Source of the DNA: a virus
Direction: 5' to 3' (one strand)
Virus record (IMG/VR): IMGVR_UViG_3300046007_001385
Location: 1 to 29,674 of that record
Length of the DNA stretch: 29,674 nt
Every line of letters begins with the position of its first letter. The first letter of the stretch is position 1. The notes below the pieces were generated by a model. The model was not told where the DNA came from, made no database searches, and was given only the letters and a program-made list of their open reading frames with translations. This document shows, in pieces, positions 23,892 to 29,674 of the stretch. Both the position numbers and the translations under genes were made by a program.

Positions 23892-24117
23892 TGCCACCCT
23901 CCAGCTCGGCGGCAATGGCTAGGAGTTGATCGCGCACTTTGCAGCGATAACGGATGGCGGCAAGTGATAGCGATCCCTTGTCGATGTCGCCTGGCTCCGG
24001 CACCACCTGATCCGCAGCAGCTCGCAGGGCGGCGGCGGCAATCTCATCGGCAGGCGCAGGGCAAATTTCGCGCACTGCGTCGTACACCGCCTGCGCTTGT
24101 GGTGATAGTTCAGTCAT
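23884..24117 (-). CDS. 77-residue helical protein, unknown
   Basis: ATG 24117 overlaps the upstream stop by 4 bp; its own stop overlaps the next start by 8 bp. The sequence MTELSPQAQAVYDAVREICP, IAAAALRAAADQVVPEPGDI, RDQLLAIAAELEGG is a mostly helical, alanine-rich, acidic pattern that I associate with small proteins of cyanobacteria and their viruses. No catalytic or DNA-binding motif is visible. The function is unknown. Confidence 0.55.
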   Translation of the reverse strand: MTELSPQAQAVYDAVREICPAPADEIAAAALRAAADQVVPEPGDIDKGSLSLAAIRYRCKVRDQLLAIAAELEGGND

Positions 24118-24449
24118 TCAGGTAGCGCCTCCAGTGCGCGACGGATTTGAGATAGGTCGCAGCCTCTGCCGTGCATGGCCAGGTCTGCGTTAAGCGTGTC
24201 GAGCTGAAGCAACGCCTGCTTTTTCAAGCTCGGCGGCTTGGGGCGGCGGGCGGCGCGGAGTGAGTCACCGCATTCCGCATACCCTTGGGTCCACTCACAG
24301 CACGCCTCCAGCTCCTGGTCGGCGCCAGCGGCATAGGCGTGGTTGATCAGCCAAATCTCTCGGGTGACACCTGTATCTCGAATGCCATGTGGAGCTGAGT
24401 TGCGCAGTGATGTCACCAGCTCCGGCGGTGGGGTAATCGAATCAGTCAC
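24114..24449 (-). CDS. 111-residue protein, unknown
   Basis: GTG start at 24449, overlapping the upstream 39-residue gene. Sequence blocks ITPPPELVTSLRN, AYAAGADQELEACCEW and LRAARRPKPPSLKKQALLQL, ending QIRRALEALPE, resemble recurring small cyanobacterial/phage proteins. It shares the modular helical style of the two genes downstream. An accessory role in the early operon is all that can be said. Confidence 0.55.
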   Translation of the reverse strand: MTDSITPPPELVTSLRNSAPHGIRDTGVTREIWLINHAYAAGADQELEACCEWTQGYAECGDSLRAARRPKPPSLKKQALLQLDTLNADLAMHGRGCDLSQIRRALEALPE

Positions 24450-24561
24450 AACAGCACCTCACAACAAAGGCCATGCACATGGTCATCAACGCCAGCCAAG
24501 GATGATTGCCGAGCACCAAACAGGCCGTGGCAATCATCAGTAGCCAGATCAGGTAGTACAT
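24442..24561 (-). CDS. 39-residue membrane peptide, unknown
   Basis: An open frame from ATG 24561, sharing one base with the SSB stop, to TGA 24442-24444, which overlaps the GTG start of the next gene. The product MYYLIWLLMIATACLVLGNH... is nearly all hydrophobic, with one or two membrane segments and a CCCD end. The precise junctions at both sides suggest that it is translated. Function unknown. Confidence 0.5.
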   Translation of the reverse strand: MYYLIWLLMIATACLVLGNHPWLALMTMCMAFVVRCCCD

Positions 24562-24902
24562 CAAAATAAATACTCGTCAGCCTTGACACGCGGCAGGAAC
24601 TCGAACCGTTGCACGCTCAATACGTGCTTGCGGCGTTTGGTGCCAGTGTCTTTGTCCTGCCATTCCTGCATCCGCAGGTTGCCAGATACAAAGATCGAAT
24701 CACCTTTCTTCAGCTTGTCCACGATGATCTCAGCGGTCTTGCCCCATGCTTCAACATCAATCGCATTGTTGATGTATTCGCCGTTTTTGTCTTTGCCTTC
24801 CTGAATGCCACCGCCGAAGTTGCAAACCATAGTGCCGCTTTCAAATGCTTTCAGCTGTGGATCGCTGATGATGCGAACAATGCCGGATGCGTAGAGACTC
24901 AT
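24561..24902 (-). CDS. ssb: Single-stranded DNA-binding protein
   Basis: 113 residues with the OB-fold pattern of SSB: start MSLYASGIVRIISDPQLKAF, then VCNFGGGIQE, NAIDVEAWGKTAEIIVDKLK, KGDSIFVSGNLRMQEWQDKD and HVLSVQRFEFLPR. It is shorter than most bacterial SSBs and lacks the long flexible linker; it ends in ADEYLF, a much reduced version of the acidic, phenylalanine-ended tip that recruits partners. It should coat single strands during recombination and replication. ATG 24902 overlaps the stop of the HTH gene. Confidence 0.85.
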   Translation of the reverse strand: MSLYASGIVRIISDPQLKAFESGTMVCNFGGGIQEGKDKNGEYINNAIDVEAWGKTAEIIVDKLKKGDSIFVSGNLRMQEWQDKDTGTKRRKHVLSVQRFEFLPRVKADEYLF

Positions 24903-25114
24903 GGGTTGATTGGTGTGATGGAGTTGGATTCTTCAAAGGCCAGCACGTCAGCCAGCGGATACTGCACCCGTGGCGTGCCGGCTGGCGTAGCGAGGCGCGG
25001 CAGGGTCACATAGCGTGGTCCCGAACCGCGCGCGCGCTGGCCTTTGATCGTGCTCGGCTTGACGCCCCATCGGGCGGCTAGCTGCTCAGTGGTGAGGTAC
25101 GGCTCAGTCATCAT
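24899..25114 (-). CDS. Small HTH protein (MerR/AlpA/excisionase-like)
   Basis: 71 residues from ATG 25114 (25111 is also possible; 25117 would be TTG). The sequence TEPYLTTEQLAARWGVKPST, IKGQRARGSGPRYVTLPRLA, VQYPLADVLAFEES is the usual helix-turn-helix pattern of MerR-superfamily DNA-binding proteins such as AlpA or excisionases. It may regulate the early operon or bend DNA for recombination. No integrase is visible, so an excisionase role is not supported here. It overlaps bet (11 bp) and ssb (4 bp). Confidence 0.7.
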   Translation of the reverse strand: MMTEPYLTTEQLAARWGVKPSTIKGQRARGSGPRYVTLPRLATPAGTPRVQYPLADVLAFEESNSITPINP

Positions 25115-25859
25115 CAAATGCGCCTAAGTCAGCTGGTACGGTCAGTTCAGCCTCGCGGCTGAGTGCCAGCTGCATCAGCTGATCATTCTGCTCATCGCTT
25201 AGTTCACCCTTGCGGGCCTCCATGCGTGTGGTCAGCTTGGCTAGGTCGTCGATGGTCTTGGCCTTGGCAATGGCAGCCTTGCCAGCTGCAAACAGCTTGG
25301 TATCACCGGCAGGCGTCGGCACTGCCGCCACTGTCACCGGCTCGATCGCCTGCTGCTCCATCTCATCGGTGCTGTAGACGCCGCTGAGGTTGGCGGGGAA
25401 TGCCTTGCGCAGTGCCAATGCCTCCGAGCACTTGGCGATCATTGCGGCTGGCATCTTGGACCACAAGCCCTGGCCGGCGTTGTAATCCGCGAAGCGTGCC
25501 ACGCCGGTGAATGGATGCGATGAACCCTTGCGCCAGATCGTGGTCTTCGCTGCAGCTGGCGGCTTGGCGCTGATCCATACATCAGACCACTGGCCATCAT
25601 CACCGCACCATTCAGTGTGGCTGCCGTCCAGCTCGCCGGTGCGCTCAGCAATGGCGCGCAAGCCATCAATGCCGGCCTGAATGGTCATGCGCCCACTGCG
25701 TCGGATGGCGTAAATCTGCTTTGAGAACGGGTCCAAGCCAGTCCGCTGGCAGGCGTAGGCGAAGAGGCGCAGCTCATCGCTGCTGCAGCCTGGCGCGATG
25801 GTGGTAGCGATCAGCTGCGTCTGCTCTGGTGTCCAGAGCGCAAGGGAGCTAGAAGTCAT
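25104..25859 (-). CDS. bet: Single-strand annealing recombinase, Bet/RecT-type
   Basis: 251 residues starting MTSSSLALWTPEQTQLIATT at 25859. The Bet-family core is visible: SSDELRLFAYACQRTGLDPF, KQIYAIRRSGRMTIQAGIDG, LRAIAERTGELDG, then TTIWRKGSSHPFTGVARFAD, GLWSKMPAAMIAKCSEALAL and RKAFPANLSGVYSTDEM. The C-terminal 80 residues are acidic and helical, ending in FDDD. The frame is open upstream to 26162, but that part is antisense-like shadow within the exonuclease gene. It anneals complementary single strands made by the exonuclease encoded just upstream. Confidence 0.9.
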   Translation of the reverse strand: MTSSSLALWTPEQTQLIATTIAPGCSSDELRLFAYACQRTGLDPFSKQIYAIRRSGRMTIQAGIDGLRAIAERTGELDGSHTEWCGDDGQWSDVWISAKPPAAAKTTIWRKGSSHPFTGVARFADYNAGQGLWSKMPAAMIAKCSEALALRKAFPANLSGVYSTDEMEQQAIEPVTVAAVPTPAGDTKLFAAGKAAIAKAKTIDDLAKLTTRMEARKGELSDEQNDQLMQLALSREAELTVPADLGAFDDD

Positions 25860-26631
25860 CAGATGTGATGGTGTCAGAGGTCTGCAGTGCCCACCGCGGC
25901 AGGCTGATGGTCTGCGTGCTGTAACCGGGCCATTCGCTGATCGCGCGGCAGTCTGCGATGGTGTCCAGGTTCTGCCGCCGCAGCACGATGGCATGATCCA
26001 TGGCGTCGTTGTCCAGCTCGTAGACGCCGACACAGAACGGATAGGTCTTCTCCACTGCGATGAACACAAACCGCCGCGCGAAGGTGCCGGCCTGGTAGTG
26101 ATCGGCCTGCACGTGGTACCGCCAGTGCGCCACCGATCTGGCAAAGCCGGCAGGGCTGGCATCGGTGGTGGTCTTGAGATCTACCAGCGTGTCATTGGTC
26201 ATCCAGTCCGGGCGGCACTTGCAGCGCAGGCCGCTGATCGTGTCATCCCACCAGAAGGACTGTTCAGCCTTGCCGGTCTTGAGCAGCGCAGCAGCATCAG
26301 GATGGCTGCGCACGCTGGCGCTCATGGCCATGGCCTGCTCCATGTCGGCGGCTGACACCGGCTCGATGCCAGCGGCCTCCATCTCAGCAGCAGCGGCCTT
26401 GCCTTCCTTGGTGCGGCGATCGGGCGCAATGCCGTAGCGCGCACTCAGCTCGTCAGGCTCAAGCACTGCGCAATGCACAAGGCTGCCGAGTCGCATGGCC
26501 GCAGTAGGCGGCACCACCGGGCGGTTCGGATCAATGAACCGCTTCCAGTAGTGATAGGGGCTGGCGGCAACAGCGTGCAGATGACTGGCGCTGATCGCCG
26601 GGTCGGCGTGGTACTCGGCGTTGCTGGTCAT
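25849..26631 (-). CDS. RecE-like exonuclease (PD-(D/E)XK)
   Basis: 260 residues. The start (YHADPAISASHLHAVAASPY, HYWKRFID) is typical of the RecE/DUF3799 exonuclease family. The nuclease core has AMRLGSLVHCAVLEPD with His53, Glu124 (KAEQSFWW), Asp142 (CRPDWM), Asp151-Leu-Lys153 (LVDLKTTTDA) and HVQADHYQAG. It should degrade the 5' strand of double-stranded ends to feed the Bet protein. Its stop overlaps the Bet start by 11 bp, and its start overlaps the upstream stop by 4 bp. Confidence 0.85.
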   Translation of the reverse strand: MTSNAEYHADPAISASHLHAVAASPYHYWKRFIDPNRPVVPPTAAMRLGSLVHCAVLEPDELSARYGIAPDRRTKEGKAAAAEMEAAGIEPVSAADMEQAMAMSASVRSHPDAAALLKTGKAEQSFWWDDTISGLRCKCRPDWMTNDTLVDLKTTTDASPAGFARSVAHWRYHVQADHYQAGTFARRFVFIAVEKTYPFCVGVYELDNDAMDHAIVLRRQNLDTIADCRAISEWPGYSTQTISLPRWALQTSDTITSDDF

Positions 26632-26822
26632 GCGTTACCTCGCGCTTGGCGGTGGAGGAACGTCTGCGGGCCGTAGCACTGCTGCAGCTCCGGGAATGCC
26701 AGCAGCAGGCGCTGGCGGTTGCTGGGGTCAGCGTGAAGCCCAGCATCAGCAAGGCGGCGCATAAAGCCACCGCCGTATGCGATGGCAGCCTGAAGCGTCC
26801 AGTAGGAATCAGAGGAGGTCAT
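26628..26822 (-). CDS. 64-residue protein, unknown
   Basis: ATG 26822 overlaps the stop of the upstream micro-gene (ATGA), and its stop overlaps the exonuclease start. The sequence MTSSDSYWTLQAAIAYGGGF, MRRLADAGLHADPSNRQRLL, LAFPELQQCYGP has a helical, basic pattern common in small phage proteins placed near recombination genes. A longer frame to 26984 exists, but its extra part lies in other genes. Function unknown. Confidence 0.6.
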   Translation of the reverse strand: MTSSDSYWTLQAAIAYGGGFMRRLADAGLHADPSNRQRLLLAFPELQQCYGPQTFLHRQARGNA

Positions 26823-26935
26823 TTGCGGATGTAGGACTGCGTGCCGGAATGAGTGGCGGGTGGGACGTCGGCGGCCTGAATGCCAATGAATGCAACAGTG
26901 GCCGCGGCGATCAGGAAGCAGATGGCGTTGCTCAT
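26819..26935 (-). CDS. 38-residue membrane or secreted peptide, unknown
   Basis: From ATG 26935 to TGA 26819-26821, overlapping both neighbours by 4 bp. The product MSNAICFLIAAATVAFIGIQ... has an N-terminal hydrophobic helix and a polar tail (PPATHSGTQSYIRK). It could be a membrane micro-protein or a secreted peptide. Nothing more can be said from sequence. Confidence 0.5.
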   Translation of the reverse strand: MSNAICFLIAAATVAFIGIQAADVPPATHSGTQSYIRK

Positions 26936-27108
26936 GCCAGCACCTTGCGGACGGCGTAACGGCTGCAGCACAGACGATCAGCAATACACCGCTGGCTCAT
27001 GCCTTGCTTGTGCCAGCGGCGGATGCGCTGCTCGCGGCTCTCGGTGAGCCAGAGGATGACAGCTACTACCAGCAGCAGAGGCAGCAGCAGGTAAAAGATT
27101 GGTTCCAT
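26932..27108 (-). CDS. 58-residue membrane-anchored HTH protein
   Basis: ATG 27108 gives a hydrophobic N-terminal helix (MEPIFYLLLPLLLVVAVILW) followed directly by a basic helix and a resolvase/transposase-like HTH: REQRIRRWHKQGMSQRCIAD, RLCCSRYAVRKVLA. The frame is open further back to 27156, but ATG 27108 gives the clean membrane start. A membrane helix with a DNA-binding-like domain is an unusual pairing in so short a protein. It might tether phage DNA or a regulator to the membrane, but this is speculation. Confidence 0.55.
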   Translation of the reverse strand: MEPIFYLLLPLLLVVAVILWLTESREQRIRRWHKQGMSQRCIADRLCCSRYAVRKVLA

Positions 27109-27152
27109 GGTTGGGGTCGCAATGAAGGCGGGACTCTTGCCCCGTGCAACCA

Positions 27153-27506
27153 TCATACACCCTGCGCATCCCCTGTCAACCGTGCCGCATCCTCAACGCT
27201 GCGCGCGACGCCGGCGATGCCGCCTGCTGCCTGCACCGCCTCCAGCCATTGCCGCTGCTCCGGGCGCAATCGGCCGCTGGCGCTCTTCACCTCGATGCTG
27301 GTGAATACGGCCACCTGCTGGCCCACCATGTCCGGCGTGATCGTGCGCGTGGTCCAGCCGATCAGATCAGCGCTGCCAACCGCCAGGCCAAACTGCACCG
27401 GGCGGCCATGCTGGTCACGCAGTGTGCCGGTGTTGTTGCGGTAGAGGCGCACCGGGCCGCGGCTGAGGGCAAGGCGGATGTGCTGCTGGATCTGTTGCTC
27501 GGTCAA
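27153..27506 (-). CDS. VRR-NUC domain nuclease
   Basis: 117 residues from TTG 27506, which overlaps the helicase stop (TTGA). The whole protein is one VRR-NUC domain, as in the short phage forms: RLYRNNTGTLRDQHGRPVQF, GSADLIG (Asp47), IEVKSASGRLRPEQRQWLEA (Glu72, Lys74, Gln84) and AGGIAGVARSVEDA. These are the catalytic metal-binding residues of the PD-(D/E)XK superfamily. Related proteins act on branched DNA, so a role in resolving recombination or packaging intermediates is likely. A 44-bp gap to the next gene is the largest in this operon. Confidence 0.87.
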   Translation of the reverse strand: MTEQQIQQHIRLALSRGPVRLYRNNTGTLRDQHGRPVQFGLAVGSADLIGWTTRTITPDMVGQQVAVFTSIEVKSASGRLRPEQRQWLEAVQAAGGIAGVARSVEDAARLTGDAQGV

Positions 27507-28849
27507 GCGATGCCATGCCTCTTCGCCAGTCTGGCCTGGTACACCCTCTCAGCCCAGCCGCGTTTATAGCCGCGTTTCTGCGCTAGCTGGCGGAGATCCT
27601 CCAGTGACTGCGCGGTGCCTTGCTGGCGTTTGCGTTGGCGGGCGGCCATCTCTACCAGCTGCCCGTCCACCTGCTCCAGCTCGCGCACCTCAGCGGCAAA
27701 CGTATGCCCGCACTCGCCGCACACCCGCGCCTGGCTGGCCATCGCGGCGTAGCACTTCGGGCAGACCTTGACCGATGGCGCCTTCTCGCGGTCTTGTTTT
27801 TTCAGGCCCTCCAGTGTCCACTCTCGCGGCTCCAGGTGATGCCCTAGCCGCAGGCAGTTGCCTACATGGTCGAGCACCACAGCCACCTTGCTGCCAGATG
27901 GTCGCAAGCATCGGCCGATCATCTGCAGGTGGAGGCCCACGCTGGCCGTGGGTCGCAGCATGATGCAGCCGCCCACGCTCGGCACGTCCACCCCTTCACC
28001 GATCAATGCGCAGGAAGTCAGTATCTTGATCTTGTTAGCGCCCAGCTGTTTCAGCAGGTGGCGCCTGGTGACGGCATCCATGGTGCCGTCGATACTGGCG
28101 GCAGCAATGCCGCTGGCATTAAACAATGCCGCCACTGCCTCGGCGTGCGCCACGCTGCAGCAGAACGCGATGGCGGTCTGACCGCTCAGGTGCTGCCGGT
28201 AGTGGCTCACGCAGTCGCCATGGATTGCCCGCACCTGCTGTTCCGCGTCGCGCTGGTCGAAGTCACCCATCCGCTTGCGCATCCCGGCAACGCTGAAGCC
28301 CGGCGGTGCCAGCACCCGCGCAGCTGCTAGGTAGCCGTTGTCGGTCAACCACTGCGCGCTCGGGCCTTCGACCATGGCCTGGTAATGCTCGCCAAGGCCC
28401 CGGCCATCACCGCGGATCGGCGTTGCTGTCACCCCCAACAGCTTGGCGGTGTTGAAGTGCTCCACCACTGCCGCCCACGTGCCAGCCGTGGTGTGGTGGG
28501 CCTCGTCCACCACGATCAGCTGGAACATGTCCCGCGGCAGCAGGTGCAGTCGCCGCGCCACGGTTTGGACGCTGGCCACCTGAACCGCATGGCTCAAGTC
28601 CATGGCGCGATTGGCGGCGATGATGCCGTGGTGCATCGGCAGGCTGCGGCTGGCCTGATCCAGCAGCTCCGCGCGATGCACCAAGATCAGCACGCGGTTG
28701 CCTTTGCGGCTGGCAGCATCAGCGATGTAGGCAAAACAGACGGTCTTGCCGCCACCAGTGGGCAGCACCGCCAGCACGCTGCGCTTGCCCAGCTGGTACT
28801 GCAAGCGGATGTCGGTTACCAGCTGCTGCTGGTAGGGGCGGAGGGTCAT
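27503..28849 (-). CDS. SF2 DEAD/DEAH-box helicase with zinc ribbon
   Basis: 448 residues. Motifs: Q-like LRPYQQQL at the start, Walker A LPTGGGKT (about 29-36), DEAH box VVDEAHH (about 113-119), TATP (141-144), and motif VI QMIGRCLRPS (309-318). A zinc ribbon follows, CPKC (363/366) and CGEC (377/380), then a basic helical C-terminus (QRKRQQGTAQSLEDLRQLAQ). The arrangement resembles UvrB/RecG-like phage helicases rather than replicative DnaB types. It should unwind DNA or remodel recombination intermediates. It sits between the methyltransferase and VRR-NUC genes with ATGA/TTGA overlaps. Confidence 0.9.
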   Translation of the reverse strand: MTLRPYQQQLVTDIRLQYQLGKRSVLAVLPTGGGKTVCFAYIADAASRKGNRVLILVHRAELLDQASRSLPMHHGIIAANRAMDLSHAVQVASVQTVARRLHLLPRDMFQLIVVDEAHHTTAGTWAAVVEHFNTAKLLGVTATPIRGDGRGLGEHYQAMVEGPSAQWLTDNGYLAAARVLAPPGFSVAGMRKRMGDFDQRDAEQQVRAIHGDCVSHYRQHLSGQTAIAFCCSVAHAEAVAALFNASGIAAASIDGTMDAVTRRHLLKQLGANKIKILTSCALIGEGVDVPSVGGCIMLRPTASVGLHLQMIGRCLRPSGSKVAVVLDHVGNCLRLGHHLEPREWTLEGLKKQDREKAPSVKVCPKCYAAMASQARVCGECGHTFAAEVRELEQVDGQLVEMAARQRKRQQGTAQSLEDLRQLAQKRGYKRGWAERVYQARLAKRHGIA

Positions 28850-29674
28850 ACCAGCTCTCCCTGCTTATGCGATTCGACTGCGGTCAGGTTCTTTACCGCG
28901 CAGTTGAAGTAGCTGGGCTTCAGCTCAAAGCCGACAAACTGCCGCCCCATCTGCAAGCTGACATAACCCTCGCTGCCGATACCGGCGAATGGGCTCAGCA
29001 CCACGTCGCCGGGATTGCTCCACAGCTGCAGGCCGCGACGGATCACCTCCAGCTGCAATGGGCAGATGTGCCGCTCATCCTCATTGGCGCGAGCGCTGCG
29101 GTATTGGAGCGTGTCCGATGGGTTGATGTCCATCCACACCGGGCTGGCATAACGCTGCCAGATGTTGATGCTGTCCTTGATCGCATCGCCAGTCTTGGCC
29201 GGTGGATCCTCGCCAGCGAACTCAGTAAACGGTCCAGCGCACGGCTCAGGATTGTCGCCAAGCTTGCGCACCGTTACCAGATAGTCAGGGATGCCCTGGC
29301 GGCTGAGGGCCGAGTCCTTGCGAATCTGCTTGTGCAGCAGTCCGATCGCTTTCGTGCGCTGCATTGCGGTCACCGGATCCTTCCAGATGCAGACCTCGGA
29401 ATGAAATACGAAGCCAGCAGCCTGAAAGATGCGCAGCATGTCGCCGCGAAAGTCCTTCACACCAATGAACCCATCGCGCTCTTTGCTGCTAGGCAGGTTC
29501 ATGCAATGGAAGCTGATCAGTCTGCCGGGCATCATCACGCGATGTAACTCCTTGGCCAAGTAAACGAAGTGATCGAAGAACTCCTGATCGTTGCGACTGT
29601 TGCCCATGTCGCGGTCGCTATTTGAGTAGGTATAAAGCGACGCGAACGGCGGGCTGAAGATGCTGTAGTGGATA
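28846..29674 (-). CDS. DNA N4/N6 methyltransferase, 5' end outside the window (partial)
   Basis: The open frame continues to the window edge, so the N-terminus is missing; an ATG at 29607 is internal. The first visible residues include SIFSPPFASLYTYS, whose SPPF matches catalytic motif IV of amino-methyltransferases. The SAM-binding motif (LSPFAGIGSEGYVSLQMGRQ, FVGFELKPSYF) comes near the C-terminus, the beta-class order. It should methylate adenine or cytosine exocyclic amino groups, probably to protect phage DNA. No matching restriction gene is visible. It overlaps the helicase start by ATGA. Confidence 0.9.
   Translation of the reverse strand, partial: IHYSIFSPPFASLYTYSNSDRDMGNSRNDQEFFDHFVYLAKELHRVMMPGRLISFHCMNLPSSKERDGFIGVKDFRGDMLRIFQAAGFVFHSEVCIWKDPVTAMQRTKAIGLLHKQIRKDSALSRQGIPDYLVTVRKLGDNPEPCAGPFTEFAGEDPPAKTGDAIKDSINIWQRYASPVWMDINPSDTLQYRSARANEDERHICPLQLEVIRRGLQLWSNPGDVVLSPFAGIGSEGYVSLQMGRQFVGFELKPSYFNCAVKNLTAVESHKQGELV

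Noticed and set aside
24899-25114. Excisionase call for the small HTH protein
   Set aside because: Fold pattern fits, but no integrase is present in the window, so only a general HTH call is supported.
25860-26162. Upstream extension of the Bet gene
   Set aside because: The extra residues are arginine-, threonine- and tryptophan-rich shadow of the exonuclease gene in another frame; the family start fits ATG 25859.
25798-26355. 185-residue plus-strand frame
   Set aside because: It is antisense to the exonuclease gene, with no motif and no overlap junction with other plus-strand genes.
1-29674. tRNA genes, CRISPR arrays, insertion sequences, integrase or attachment sites
   Set aside because: No cloverleaf-like segment, spaced repeat array, transposase or tyrosine/serine integrase could be recognised by eye; a tRNA search program would be decisive.

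Overview
This window is most likely part of a tailed, siphovirus-like bacteriophage (or prophage) of a cyanobacterium, probably a Synechococcus/Cyanobium-type host. The structural genes follow lambda order. Cyanobacterial affinity is inferred from the phage-encoded sigma factor, whose start (IGRFPLLTGEQEI) and region 2 resemble cyanobacterial group 2 sigma-70 proteins, and from small proteins of a style I associate with cyanobacterial viruses (AQPEPQGP linkers, ELEACCEW/LRAARRPKPPS segments). No integrase, repressor, tRNA, rRNA or CRISPR array is visible, so lytic versus temperate lifestyle cannot be decided here.

The rightward arm (115-22601) is a nearly gapless late operon in which most genes overlap by ATGA or TGATG junctions. 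It starts with a cluster of five GGTTTAG heptamers (33-115), a candidate packaging site. Then come small and large terminase (115-2489), a gpW-like connector, a lambda-type portal, a protease-major capsid fusion (4596-6959), a candidate decoration protein and a strong terminator (7542-7566). Next are neck genes, including a gpFII-like connector and an unexpected fibre-like protein (8342-8974), a tail terminator-like protein, the tail tube protein, and a G/GT pair of tail assembly chaperones joined by a textbook -1 frameshift site. The tape measure protein (11192-13966) and tail-tip proteins (13966-16127) follow. A tail-fibre/adhesin region (16124-20663) contains three sets of paralogues. The arm ends with a lysis cassette: two small membrane proteins and a two-domain endolysin (20688-22251).

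The leftward arm (29674-22440) is an early/middle operon read towards the centre. In transcription order it holds a DNA methyltransferase cut by the window end, an SF2 helicase with a zinc ribbon, a VRR-NUC nuclease, three small genes (two with membrane segments), a RecE-like exonuclease, a Bet/RecT-type annealing protein, a small HTH protein, SSB, a 39-residue membrane peptide, four small unknown proteins and the sigma factor. The two arms converge and overlap by 162 bp.

How the parts may work together (inference): the early operon modifies DNA, processes recombination intermediates (exonuclease, annealing protein, SSB, nuclease, helicase) and makes a sigma factor able to redirect host RNA polymerase. 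The late operon packages DNA, builds head and tail, and lyses the cell. No DNA polymerase or primase lies in this window, so replication either uses host enzymes or genes outside it.
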